A program made the translations under genes and the position numbers. From NCBI GenBank assembly GCA_902555585.1, contig CACDSY010000001.1, forward strand, positions 124,001 to 188,000: DNA of 64,000 nt. The letters run 5' to 3'. Below, in pieces: positions 34,042 to 42,718 of the stretch. A model generated the notes under the pieces. It saw only the letters and a list, made by a program, of their open reading frames with translations, had not been told where the DNA came from and searched no databases. The stretch is from an uncultured Pelagibacteraceae bacterium. Lineage in GTDB: Bacteria; Pseudomonadota; Alphaproteobacteria; Pelagibacterales; Pelagibacteraceae. Within the stretch, counting starts at the first letter, position 1. Each line of letters opens with the position of its first letter.

Positions 34042-34696
34042 ACTCTAGTTTAGAAATTGGATAAAATGATATTGTATCACCTGGATTAATTAGATTTGGC
34101 TCAGTATTTTTTTTATTATCAAAAATATCAACTGGTGTTTTACCAATTATATTCCAACCACCTGGACTTTCAAAAGTATAAATATTACAAAATTGCTCTG
34201 TTATACCTATGGAATTTTTTGGGACCTTAACTCTTGGTGTTTCTAAACGCTTTGCAAAAAGAGATTTATCCATATCTCCTAAGAATGGCATGCCTGCAAT
34301 AAAACCTGTCATATAACAATAATAATTTTTTGAAAAGAATGTTTCATAAATTTTTGATTCATTTATCTTTAATAATTTTTGTAAACGTTTTATATCTAGT
34401 GCAAATTCCTCTGCACAACAAACTGGGATTTTAATTAGATTATTTTTTGAATTATTATTTTTTTTTAACTCAAGATTTTCAACTTGTTTTTTTAATTTAG
34501 CAAAACTCGTAAGTTTTAAATCGAAACTAATTACTAGTTTATTATAACTAGGTGTAATATTTGTAATACCTAAAAAATTACTATCTCTTAAATTATTAAA
34601 ATAATTTATAACATTTCTGTTAATTTCTTTATTTACCTCAGTACCAAAGTCACAGTACAATGCTGCGTCACCAAGATTTGATATATTTTTAATCAT
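34022..34696 (-). CDS. pxpB: 5-oxoprolinase subunit B
   Basis: A 224-residue KipI/AHS1-domain protein. It starts with ISNLGDAALYCDFG and has the family segments ITPSYNKLVISFD, TGFIAGMPFLGDMD and SPGGWNIIGKTPVDIFD, the last being highly characteristic. It is the first gene of the leftward operon and diverges from pxpA with under 30 bp between the starts, so both promoters overlap coding sequence. Confidence 0.93.
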   Translation of the reverse strand: MIKNISNLGDAALYCDFGTEVNKEINRNVINYFNNLRDSNFLGITNITPSYNKLVISFDLKLTSFAKLKKQVENLELKKNNNSKNNLIKIPVCCAEEFALDIKRLQKLLKINESKIYETFFSKNYYCYMTGFIAGMPFLGDMDKSLFAKRLETPRVKVPKNSIGITEQFCNIYTFESPGGWNIIGKTPVDIFDNKKNTEPNLINPGDTISFYPISKLEYEKKYE

Positions 34697-34723
34697 GTCA
34701 TGTTATACTTTAAGCTTTGTAGT

Positions 34724-35497
34724 ATGGAAATTAATTTAAATTGTGATTTAGGTGAAAAATCAAAGCATCATTCAAATGAGAATGATCCTGATTTACTCAA
34801 AATAGTAAATTCTGCAAATGTGGCTTGTGGGTACCACGCTGGAGATGAAGAAACTATGAGAGAAGTTGTAGAGATTTCAAAGCAAAATAATGTAAGTATT
34901 GGTGCACATCCATCTTTCAATGATCCAGAAAACTTTGGAAGAAAACGTATTAATCTTGGTGCTGATGAAATTTCTAAGCTTTTAATAGATCAATATGAAA
35001 TTTTGCAAAATATTGCCATTAAATTAGATGAAAAGGTTTCTCATATTAAACCACATGGAGCCTTAAATAATATGGCTTGTGAGGACCTTGAACTAGCAAC
35101 AATTTTGGCAAAAACTATTTATAGTATTGATAAAGATATAATTTATTTAGTACCAACAGGTTCAAAAATGGAAATTGCAGCTAAAAAATTAAATATGAAA
35201 ATTGCATGTGAAATTTTTGCAGATAGAAATTATGAAGACGATGGAACACTTGTGTCAAGAGGTAAGGACCATGCCCTAATAACCGATCCTGAGCGAGCTA
35301 AAGAGCATGTATTCAATATGGTGAAAAACCAAACTCTTAATTGTCACAGTGGAAAACAAATACCTTGTGAAATCGATTCAATTTGCATACATGGAGATAA
35401 CAAAAGTTCTCTCTCGACTGCAAAACAGGTAAGAGAAAACTTAATAAAAAATAATTTAGAATTAAAGCCTCTAAATAAAATGAAAAAATTTATATAA
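34724..35497 (+). CDS. pxpA: 5-oxoprolinase subunit A (LamB/YcsF family)
   Basis: A soluble 257-residue protein from the ATG at 34724, which gives the standard N-terminus MEINLNCDLGE; an ATG at 34700 would add eight atypical residues. The ANVACGYHAGDEETM and SHIKPHGALNNMA segments are typical of the family. PxpA is the subunit that reacts with phosphorylated 5-oxoproline. It is transcribed away from pxpBC although the proteins act together. Confidence 0.93.
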   Translation: MEINLNCDLGEKSKHHSNENDPDLLKIVNSANVACGYHAGDEETMREVVEISKQNNVSIGAHPSFNDPENFGRKRINLGADEISKLLIDQYEILQNIAIKLDEKVSHIKPHGALNNMACEDLELATILAKTIYSIDKDIIYLVPTGSKMEIAAKKLNMKIACEIFADRNYEDDGTLVSRGKDHALITDPERAKEHVFNMVKNQTLNCHSGKQIPCEIDSICIHGDNKSSLSTAKQVRENLIKNNLELKPLNKMKKFI

Positions 35498-35499
35498 TT

Positions 35500-35979
35500 A
35501 TGATTAAAAAACTATTTACTTTTCTCATATTCTTTTTTTTGACTGTTGAGACTTTTGCTGCTGGAACAAGTTCATCAGATAAAAAACCGAGCTATAAAAA
35601 TGCTGTAAAAATAATTGAAGCAGCTAAGAAATATGAATCCAAAAATAAAATGGATAAAGCATTAAAAAGATATGAAAAAGCTCAAAAAATTTTATTAAAA
35701 CTCGACAAAGAAAAGCCCTTACAAGCTGATACACTAAATTACCTGGGTTTTACAACTAGAAAACTTGGGGACTTTGAAGCAGGAGAAAAATATTATTTGT
35801 TAGGTTTGCAAGTCGATCCAAAGCATGTTGGTATAAATGAATACTTAGGTGAATTATATGTTGTGACCAACAGAATTGATTTAGCAAAAGAAAGATTGGA
35901 AATTTTGAAAAGCTGTAATTGTGAGGAGTATCAAGAGTTAAAAGAAATTATAGACGGATCAAAAAAATCAAAATATTAG
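35500..35979 (+). CDS. Exported TPR-repeat protein
   Basis: A 159-residue protein with a signal peptide (KKLFTFLIFFFLTVETFA) and two to three tetratricopeptide repeats; ADTLNYLGFTTRKLGDFEAG and HVGINEYLGELYVVTNRIDL fit the TPR pattern. A CNC pair lies near the C-terminus (residues 144-146). Such proteins usually serve as docking modules in the periplasm. It follows pxpA by 2 bp and overlaps the convergent dctM end by 4 bp. Confidence 0.8.
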   Translation: MIKKLFTFLIFFFLTVETFAAGTSSSDKKPSYKNAVKIIEAAKKYESKNKMDKALKRYEKAQKILLKLDKEKPLQADTLNYLGFTTRKLGDFEAGEKYYLLGLQVDPKHVGINEYLGELYVVTNRIDLAKERLEILKSCNCEEYQELKEIIDGSKKSKY

Positions 35980-37286
35980 TTTATATTTTGAATCATTTGT
36001 TCGGGCATCCATAAGGCTATTTGAGGAAACAAAACAATTAAGATTACCGCAAATATCATCAACAAGAATAACGGAAATGCACTCTTGGCGATGTAGCCCA
36101 TATCTTTGTTAGCCATACCTTGCAAAACAAATAAATTAAAACCAACTGGAGGGGTAATTTGAGCCATTTCAACAACTATAACTAAAAATATACCAAACCA
36201 AATCATATCAAAACCAGCCTGCCTTATCATAGGTTCGATAATAGCCATTGTAAGTACAACTGCTGATATTCCATCAAGAAACATCCCTAAAATTATATAA
36301 AAAATCATTAATACGAAAATTAAAAGATATGGTGATAATTCCATATTTTGTATCCAAATTGCTAGATTTCTAGGAAGACCAGTAAATCCCATAGCGAGTG
36401 ATAAAAATGTTGCTCCAGCTAATATGAATGCAATCATGCACGAGGTTTTTGTTGCACCAAGTAAAGATTCTTTAAAAGTTTTTAAGTTCAGACTTTTTTG
36501 AAAATAAGAAAGTATTAAAGCACCCACAACACCCAGAGATGCTGCTTCAGTTGCTGTTGCTATTCCAGTATAAATAGAGCCAATTACACCAAGGATTAAT
36601 AAAATTACAGGTATTAACTGTTTTGATTTAGTTAATTTATTTAAAAATGAATAATTTTCTTCAGTTAACGGCATTTTATTTTTATTTAACAAAGACCAAA
36701 TGATTACATAGCCCATAAAAATCAGAGCAATCATTATTCCAGGAATTATTCCAGCTATAAATAGTTTAGCAATAGACTCTTGAACAGTTACTCCATAAAT
36801 AATTAAAATAATTGAAGGAGGGATTAGTAATCCTAAAGTTCCAGAGCCCGCAAGACTTCCAAGTAAAATTTTTTCAGGATATTTTCTTTTTCTTAATTCT
36901 GGAATTGACATTTTTCCAACCGTAGCGACTGTTGCAGCTGAGGATCCAGATATAGCTGCAAACAATGCACATCCAACAACATTGACATGAATTAAACCTC
37001 CAGGAAGTTTCTGTAACCAAGGAGCCAGTCCCTCAAATAAATTTTCAGATAATTTAGTCCTAAATAAAATTTCTCCCATCCATACAAAAAGAGGTAAAGC
37101 AGTCAGAGTCCATGATGATGATGCACCCCAAATTGTTGTGGCCATCGCATCTCCAACTGGTCGAGAAGTAAATAAAATCATTCCAATAGAAGAAACACCA
37201 ATCATGCTTATTGCTACCCATATTCCAGAGCCTAAAAAAAGTAGTAAAACTGTAATAAAAAAAATAGCTAATAAAATTTCAATCAT
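35976..37286 (-). CDS. dctM: TRAP transporter large permease (DctM)
   Basis: A 436-residue membrane protein with about twelve helices and the DctM features SGSSAATVATVGKMSIPELRK, GSLAGSGTLGLLIPPSI and EMAQITPPVGFNLFVLQG. It drives sodium-coupled uptake of an organic acid or related compound delivered by the binding protein. Its start overlaps dctQ by 8 bp. The substrate is not readable from this subunit. Confidence 0.94.
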   Translation of the reverse strand: MIEILLAIFFITVLLLFLGSGIWVAISMIGVSSIGMILFTSRPVGDAMATTIWGASSSWTLTALPLFVWMGEILFRTKLSENLFEGLAPWLQKLPGGLIHVNVVGCALFAAISGSSAATVATVGKMSIPELRKRKYPEKILLGSLAGSGTLGLLIPPSIILIIYGVTVQESIAKLFIAGIIPGIMIALIFMGYVIIWSLLNKNKMPLTEENYSFLNKLTKSKQLIPVILLILGVIGSIYTGIATATEAASLGVVGALILSYFQKSLNLKTFKESLLGATKTSCMIAFILAGATFLSLAMGFTGLPRNLAIWIQNMELSPYLLIFVLMIFYIILGMFLDGISAVVLTMAIIEPMIRQAGFDMIWFGIFLVIVVEMAQITPPVGFNLFVLQGMANKDMGYIAKSAFPLFLLMIFAVILIVLFPQIALWMPEQMIQNIN

Positions 37287-37764
37287 TATTAGAAATTTTT
37301 AAGATTAGTAGATGAAAGGCACATATAAAAAAAAGTGTTGCTCCAATAGCTACGCTACATTGAGGTATCCATATTAAAATTTCATCAGCACCTTCACTTC
37401 TTTCCTCAAACTCGTATGAGATTTTTAACATTTTGATAAAATAATATGACATATAACCTGCAAATATTGTTGTGACGACTAAGCTCCAAACTTCTAAAAA
37501 TTTTTTTTTAAAACCTGTAGACTTTTCTAAAAATAATGTGATTCTTATATGACCCCCATTTACGAATGTATATGAAAGAGCAAAAAAAGATGAGGCAGCC
37601 ATACAATACCCTGAGTATTCAGCTAACCCCCTTATGTAAAAACCAAAAATTCTAGATGCAATTCCGGTTAATATAAAAACTGCAATAAGAATTAAAAAAA
37701 CTGCAGCTATATATCCTGAATAATTATAAATATTATTTAATGATTTATTTAATTTCTGTAACAT
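37279..37764 (-). CDS. dctQ: TRAP transporter small permease (DctQ)
   Basis: A 161-residue protein with four helices and the DctQ pattern GLAEYSGYCMAASSFFALSY and GGHIRITLFLE. It pairs with DctM. It lies after dctP on the same strand, separated by a hairpin terminator that should lower its expression relative to the binding protein. Confidence 0.9.
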   Translation of the reverse strand: MLQKLNKSLNNIYNYSGYIAAVFLILIAVFILTGIASRIFGFYIRGLAEYSGYCMAASSFFALSYTFVNGGHIRITLFLEKSTGFKKKFLEVWSLVVTTIFAGYMSYYFIKMLKISYEFEERSEGADEILIWIPQCSVAIGATLFFICAFHLLILKISNND

Positions 37765-37796
37765 AAAAAAGGCTGTTTTTTTAAACAGCCTTTTTT
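37765..37796. terminator. Intrinsic terminator between dctP and dctQ
   Basis: GGCTGTTT (37771-37778) pairs with AAACAGCC (37783-37790), extended by A6 and T6 tracts on either side, so it works in both directions. On the minus strand it comes just after the dctP stop and before dctQ, which favours more binding protein than permease. Confidence 0.9.
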
Positions 37797-37808
37797 ATTA
37801 TATTTTTT

Positions 37809-38780
37809 TTATTTGTATGCGGCAAGTACGCTAGCACCTGTTTTGCCAGCTTTTTTCTTCCATTCTTTTGCCATTTTTTTTCCAACTTTTTGGAAATGTT
37901 TTTCTAAATCAGCATTTACTTTGCCTACTACCATTCCTGCAGCGGCTAGAGCTTTTTTATCTTCTATATTTCCAACTCTAGAAAGCATCCAACCTTTTTC
38001 TTCTGCTGCAGCAGCTTCTCTTTTAATTAGCATTTGAGTATCAGCATCTAGTTTATTCCAAGATCCTCTATGTGCAACAACCATATTTTTTGGGAACCAA
38101 GCAGCGATGTCATAGAAATATTTAACACCGTTCTCCCATATTTTGCTATTTTTACCAGTTGTTGGTGATGTAATCATACTTTCAACTGCTCCAGTTGAAA
38201 ATGCTTGACTGATTTCAGCCGCCTCAATTTTAGTTGGAGCCATACCTGTAAGCTCTGCAATTCTAATTGTTGCAGAATTATAAGCTCTAAATTTTAAACC
38301 TTCTAGATCTGAAACACTATTGATTTCATTTTTGCTATATAGTCCTTGTGCAGGCCATGGCACAGCATATAAAAATACTAATCCTTTTTGGTTTAAACTA
38401 TCAATGATTGCTGGCTTCGAAGCTTGATAAAGTTTCATAGCATCGTCATATGAAGTTGCTAAAAAAGGTTGTGAGTCAATTTCAAGAATAGGGTCAACTT
38501 TTCCCAATGCTGACATAAATCTTTCACCCATCTGTGCTTGACCAGTTCTTACCGCTCTAAAGATTTCTCCACCTTTAAATAATGATCCACCAGGATGTGT
38601 AACTATTGTAAGCTTTCCTCCACTTTTCTCTGAAACATTTTTAGCAAATTCTGCTGCATTTGCTGAGTGAAAGTTGCTCGCACCATAAGCTAACGCCATA
38701 TCCCACTTTTCAGAAGCATTTACATTTGCTATTAACAAGACAGAAAATAAAATAGAAAATAAAGTTTTTAAAATTTTCAT
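37809..38780 (-). CDS. dctP: TRAP transporter substrate-binding protein (DctP)
   Basis: A 323-residue periplasmic binding protein with a signal peptide (MKILKTLFSILFSVLLIANVNA). It carries the family pattern GGEIFRAVRTGQAQMGER and the ligand-arginine helix GLKFRAYNSATIRIAELTGM (R161 region). The alanine-rich, W-containing segment near 195-225 and the FRAYN motif resemble uncharacterised marine DctP proteins; the ligand is unknown. A strong ribosome-binding site (AAGGAGG, 38785-38791) agrees with high expression. Its gene is first in the operon. Confidence 0.93.
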   Translation of the reverse strand: MKILKTLFSILFSVLLIANVNASEKWDMALAYGASNFHSANAAEFAKNVSEKSGGKLTIVTHPGGSLFKGGEIFRAVRTGQAQMGERFMSALGKVDPILEIDSQPFLATSYDDAMKLYQASKPAIIDSLNQKGLVFLYAVPWPAQGLYSKNEINSVSDLEGLKFRAYNSATIRIAELTGMAPTKIEAAEISQAFSTGAVESMITSPTTGKNSKIWENGVKYFYDIAAWFPKNMVVAHRGSWNKLDADTQMLIKREAAAAEEKGWMLSRVGNIEDKKALAAAGMVVGKVNADLEKHFQKVGKKMAKEWKKKAGKTGASVLAAYK

Positions 38781-38802
38781 TAATCCTCCTTAATTTTTAA
38801 AA

Positions 38803-38822
38803 AATACATCTCATTATGTATT
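38803..38822. promoter_or_regulatory. Inverted repeat upstream of dctP, possible operator
   Basis: AATACAT and ATGTATT form a perfect 7-bp inverted repeat with a 6-bp spacer, 23 bp before the dctP start codon and just upstream of its ribosome-binding site. The size fits a dimeric repressor site. No regulator gene is adjacent. Confidence 0.45.
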
Positions 38823-38857
38823 ATTTATTAAATCAATAAAAATTTTCCCATGTTTTA

Positions 38858-38885
38858 TTGAAAAATTTGAAATTGTTACTATTAT
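38858..38885 (+). promoter_or_regulatory. Candidate promoter of the TerC-family gene
   Basis: TTGAAA (38858-38863), a 16-bp spacer and TATTAT (38880-38885) form a fair promoter. Transcription would begin about 3 bp before the TTG start codon at 38895, so the message would be almost leaderless. Confidence 0.45.
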
Positions 38886-38894
38886 ATTGTTATC

Positions 38895-39509
38895 TTGATC
38901 GAAGAAGCCCTTATTTTACTGCAAATTATCTTTATAGATATTATATTGGCAGCTGATAACGCCATAATAATTGGTCTAATTGCGGCTAACTTTGTCCCAA
39001 AGAATAGAAAAAAAATTATATTTTGGGGAGTGGTCGGAGCTTTAATTTTTAAAGTTTTATTCGCAGTATTTGCGACCTATTTATTCAAATTTTACTTCAT
39101 AAAAATTCTTGGAGGTTTGCTTCTAATTTGGATAGTAAATGATCTTAGAAAAGATCTTTTACAAGCTCAGAGACAAATTAAATCACCAACAAAAAAATCC
39201 TTAGAACCTTCATTTGCAAAGGGTATGTATAAAGTGCTTTTCGCAGATATAACAATTAGTTTTGATAATGTTATAGGTGTTGTTGGTGCTTCTAAGGGTA
39301 ACTTTGGGTTTATGATTTTTGGTTTAATTTTATCTGTAGTCCTCACAGGTGCTATGGCCACTTATTTAGCAAATTATATTCAGAAACATTTATGGGTCGT
39401 CTATATTGGAATAGCAGTTATTCTTATACTTGCAATACAGCTTATTATTGGTGGACTTGTTGACTTAGAAATTCTAAAAATTAATGAGGAATTTAAAAAG
39501 TATTTTTAG
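38895..39509 (+). CDS. TerC/YjbE-family integral membrane protein
   Basis: A 204-residue membrane protein with about seven helices starting at a TTG. It has the diagnostic acidic motif IDIILAADNAIIIGLIA (14-30) and the repeated ITISFDNVIGVVGAS later, as in TerC/Alx/YjbE proteins. Members are linked to manganese or calcium efflux and metal loading of exported proteins. The gene overlaps the panB end by 4 bp and appears to have its own promoter. Confidence 0.88.
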   Translation: MIEEALILLQIIFIDIILAADNAIIIGLIAANFVPKNRKKIIFWGVVGALIFKVLFAVFATYLFKFYFIKILGGLLLIWIVNDLRKDLLQAQRQIKSPTKKSLEPSFAKGMYKVLFADITISFDNVIGVVGASKGNFGFMIFGLILSVVLTGAMATYLANYIQKHLWVVYIGIAVILILAIQLIIGGLVDLEILKINEEFKKYF

Positions 39510-40285
39510 TAAGAATGCTTTAATGATGGATATGAACCTCTTTTCACATCTGATCCAAATTTTTTAACTGCATTTCTAATATTACTTTTTAAATTAGCAT
39601 ATTTCTTAACGAATTTTATTTTACTATTAGTCAAACCTAATAAATCGTCTAAAACTAAAATCTGACCATCACAAAACTTTGATGATCCAATTCCTATTGT
39701 TGGAATATCAATCGTCTCAGTAATTTTTTTTGAAAGTTTTTTCTCAATACATTCTAGTACAATAGCAAAAACACCTGCTTCTTCTAAGATTTTTGAGTCT
39801 TTTAATAAATTTTTTTTTTCTTTTTCAGTCTTACCTTTATATCTAAATCTACCTCTTTGAGATTGTGGAGTTATACCTATGTGACCCATTACTGGAATTT
39901 TATTATTTACTAAATGTTTAATTATATCTTTGATCTTACTACCTCCTTCTAACTTTATTCCATCACATTTTGTATTTTTCATTACTTTTTTACAATTTTT
40001 AAGTGCTTGATATTTATTTTTGTATGTATTGAAAGGCATGTCTACAATCATTAAACTTTTTTTAACTCCTTTTCGTACACTCTTGGAGTGTTCAATCATC
40101 ATTGATAAATTTACTTTTCTTGTAGTATCAAAATTATACAAAACTGAACCTAATGAATCCCCAACAAGTATTAAATCTGCATAGTTATCAATTTCTTCTG
40201 CTATATTTTTTGAATAAGCAGTTAAACAAATAATTTTTGACTTATTTTTTTTTTTAAGAATAAGCTTGCTAATTTTTGGAAGCAT
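39506..40285 (-). CDS. panB: 3-methyl-2-oxobutanoate hydroxymethyltransferase
   Basis: PanB makes ketopantoate, the first step of pantothenate and coenzyme A synthesis, using methylenetetrahydrofolate. The 259-residue chain shows LTAYSKNIAEEID, LVGDSLGSVLYNFD (metal-binding aspartate), KLEGGSKIKD and GHIGITPQSQ, plus IGIGSSKFCDGQILVLDDLLG near the end. Length is normal. It is followed by no panC in this window. Confidence 0.95.
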   Translation of the reverse strand: MLPKISKLILKKKNKSKIICLTAYSKNIAEEIDNYADLILVGDSLGSVLYNFDTTRKVNLSMMIEHSKSVRKGVKKSLMIVDMPFNTYKNKYQALKNCKKVMKNTKCDGIKLEGGSKIKDIIKHLVNNKIPVMGHIGITPQSQRGRFRYKGKTEKEKKNLLKDSKILEEAGVFAIVLECIEKKLSKKITETIDIPTIGIGSSKFCDGQILVLDDLLGLTNSKIKFVKKYANLKSNIRNAVKKFGSDVKRGSYPSLKHSY

Positions 40286-40295
40286 TTATACCTGC

Positions 40296-40715
40296 TTACC
40301 AAGTTCCAGTATTTTCCATAGATTTCCAAGGTTCTATGGGTTCTAAACTACCTTCCTGAAGAATTTCTACAGATATTTTATCTGGAGATCTAACGAAAGC
40401 CATATGACCATCTCTAGGTGGTCTATTTATTGTATATCCCATATCCTTTAATCTCTGACATGTCTCATATATGTTATCAACCCTATAAGCCAAATGTCCA
40501 AAATTTCTGGATCCATTACCTAGACTATCTCCATCCCAGTTATAAGTTAATTCTATTTCAGCACCTTTATCGTTTGGAGCAGCCAAAAATACCAAAGTGT
40601 ATCTCCCCTTCTCACTTTCTTTTCTTCTTGTTTCTATTAATCCTAATCCATCACAAAAAAATCTCAATGAATCTTCAATATTTGAAACTCTAATCATTGT
40701 ATGTAAATACTTCAT
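40296..40715 (-). CDS. gloA: VOC-family protein, lactoylglutathione lyase (glyoxalase I)-like
   Basis: The product probably converts the hemithioacetal of methylglyoxal and glutathione to lactoylglutathione. All four metal ligands of the E. coli-type enzyme are present: H5, E55 (in IELTYNW), H74 (NFGHLAY) and E117 (SVEIL). At 139 residues it is near normal length, with a short C-terminal extension ([12 protein letters not shown]). The glutathione supply genes are in the same window. Confidence 0.87.
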   Translation of the reverse strand: MKYLHTMIRVSNIEDSLRFFCDGLGLIETRRKESEKGRYTLVFLAAPNDKGAEIELTYNWDGDSLGNGSRNFGHLAYRVDNIYETCQRLKDMGYTINRPPRDGHMAFVRSPDKISVEILQEGSLEPIEPWKSMENTGTW

Positions 40716-40735
40716 GATTTATTTATACAGGCTTA

Positions 40736-42298
40736 TTATTCCAATTCAATAGTGCTTGGTGGCTTTGAAGTAATATCATAAACAACTCTATTAATGCCCC
40801 TTATATTATTTACAATTTGATTAGATATAGACTGCATGAAAGACTTTTTAAATTGAAAGAAATCTGCAGTCATTCCATCTTCTGAGGTAATTGCCCTTAA
40901 TAAACAAAGATATTCATAAGTTCTATTATCGCCCATTACACCAACAGTCTTCACAGGAAGTAATGCGGCATAAGCCTGCCAAATTTTATTATATAGGTTA
41001 TTGTCTTTTAAAGATTTGATAAAGTAATTATCTGCCTCTTTTAAAATTTTTATTTTTTCTTTAGTAATTATGCCAGGCATTCTAATTGCAAGTCCTGGTC
41101 CTGGGAATGGGTGCCTTGATATTATTTCATTACTTAATCCTAGTTCTAATCCTAATTTTCTTACCTCATCCTTAAAAAGATATTTCAACGGCTCGACTAA
41201 TTTAAGTTTCATTTTTTTTGGCAAACCCCCTACATTATGATGAGATTTAATTTTAGATGTTTGGCTTCCTGTAACAGATTTGCTTTCAATTAAGTCAGGA
41301 TATAAAGTTCCTTGAGCTAAAAATTTTACATTTTTAATTTTATTTGAATATTTTTCAAAAATTTTTATAAAAAGATTTCCTATTATTTTTCTTTTTTTTT
41401 CTGGATCGGCAACATTTTTTAATTTTGACAAAAATAAGTTTTCAGCATTCACATAAATAAGATTTATTTTGAATTTTTTTTTAAATGTATTTACAACTTG
41501 CTTTTCTTCATTTTTTCTAAGTAGTCCCGTATTGACAAAAATGCATGTTAATTTTTTTCCAATAGCATTTGATAATAATTTAGCAACCACACTGCTATCA
41601 ACGCCTCCAGATAATGCACAAATAACCTTTGAATTTCCAACTCTATTTCTTACTTCGTTTATTAATTTTTTTTTCTGATCCCTTGAGGACCAATTTTTAG
41701 ATAATTTACATATAGAAAATATAAAATTTTTTAATATTAGTTTTCCTTTAATTGTATGACTTACTTCTGGGTGAAATTGAATACCAAACATTTTTTTTTG
41801 CACATTTTCAATAACACACATTTTAGAATTTTTACTTTGTGCAATTATTTTAAAATTTTTTGGTAGTTTTGTTACTTGATCAGCGTGGCTCATCCATACA
41901 TTATTTTTTCCCTTGGAAAAAAAATCTTTTGTTAATTTGCTTTTTCTAATTTCTTTTACTTTAGCAAGCCCAAATTCCCTATGTTTTGAACTTCTTACAC
42001 TCCCACCCATTGCTTTTGAAATAATTTGATGGCCAAAACATATACCTAGGACGGGCACTCCTATTTTAAGAAGTTTGTTGTTAAATTTTACTTTTTTACT
42101 TTCATAGACATTTAAGGGACCACCAGATAAAATTATTCCTTTAATATTTTTTTCAAAGTTTATGAATTTTTCTATTTTTTTGTGACTTATTATCTCACAA
42201 TAAACACCTAGTTCTCTGATTTTCCTTGCAATTAATTGTGTAAATTGAGAACCAAAGTCTACGATTAGTATTTTGTTGAGAGTTTCCTCAAGACGCAT
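40736..42298 (-). CDS. guaA: GMP synthase (glutamine-hydrolysing)
   Basis: GuaA turns XMP into GMP with glutamine and ATP. It has a class-I glutamine amidotransferase domain (nucleophile in GICFGHQ and the histidine in QFHPEVSHT), the PP-loop SGGVDSS in the ATP domain, and the C-terminal dimerisation domain ending [10 protein letters not shown] place the start at the ATG at 42298 (about 520 residues); a TTG at 42310 is an alternative, and both overlap the end of the TPR gene. Together with guaB it completes GMP synthesis. Confidence 0.96.
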   Translation of the reverse strand: MRLEETLNKILIVDFGSQFTQLIARKIRELGVYCEIISHKKIEKFINFEKNIKGIILSGGPLNVYESKKVKFNNKLLKIGVPVLGICFGHQIISKAMGGSVRSSKHREFGLAKVKEIRKSKLTKDFFSKGKNNVWMSHADQVTKLPKNFKIIAQSKNSKMCVIENVQKKMFGIQFHPEVSHTIKGKLILKNFIFSICKLSKNWSSRDQKKKLINEVRNRVGNSKVICALSGGVDSSVVAKLLSNAIGKKLTCIFVNTGLLRKNEEKQVVNTFKKKFKINLIYVNAENLFLSKLKNVADPEKKRKIIGNLFIKIFEKYSNKIKNVKFLAQGTLYPDLIESKSVTGSQTSKIKSHHNVGGLPKKMKLKLVEPLKYLFKDEVRKLGLELGLSNEIISRHPFPGPGLAIRMPGIITKEKIKILKEADNYFIKSLKDNNLYNKIWQAYAALLPVKTVGVMGDNRTYEYLCLLRAITSEDGMTADFFQFKKSFMQSISNQIVNNIRGINRVVYDITSKPPSTIELE

Positions 42299-42716
42299 CT
42301 TTTCTTTCAAAATCTTTTAAACGACTTTCAATTGATGCAACTTTTTCACACATATCTACACAAATTTTCTTAAAATCTTTACTCAATTCATCTGCTTTTG
42401 AAAAATTTGACCTTTCTAATTCCATATCAATTAAAAGGTACATAGCCTCTTCATTCTTGGGGTCTAAGAGTAAAGTAGTTTTAATATTCTTTTCTTCTTG
42501 TCTTTTATCTTCTTCAATTTTAAAAATTTTAGCTAAATAAAGATAAGATGCTGAGTCTTTTGGGTTATAGACTATATTTCTATGAAATAAAAACTTTGAA
42601 TCTTCATATTTTTCTTTGTCAAATAAATCCTTGGCTTCATTAAAAAAATTTTTTTCATTCGCCTTTGCAAAAAGACTAAATAAAATAAATGTAAATATTA
42701 AAATTAAGTGTTTCAT
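42288..42716 (-). CDS. Exported TPR-like protein
   Basis: A 142-residue protein with a signal peptide ([18 protein letters not shown]) and two or three TPR-like helix pairs ([20 protein letters not shown] and [20 protein letters not shown]). A CVDMC pair sits near the C-terminus. It lies between guaB (2 bp) and guaA (overlap of 11 bp with the preferred start), so it is co-transcribed with purine genes although its role is likely different. Confidence 0.75.
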   Translation of the reverse strand: MKHLILIFTFILFSLFAKANEKNFFNEAKDLFDKEKYEDSKFLFHRNIVYNPKDSASYLYLAKIFKIEEDKRQEEKNIKTTLLLDPKNEEAMYLLIDMELERSNFSKADELSKDFKKICVDMCEKVASIESRLKDFERKDAS

Positions 42717-42718
42717 AG

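Noticed and set aside
34700-34723. Eight additional N-terminal residues of pxpA
   Set aside because: The family N-terminus begins at MEINLNCDLGE (34724).
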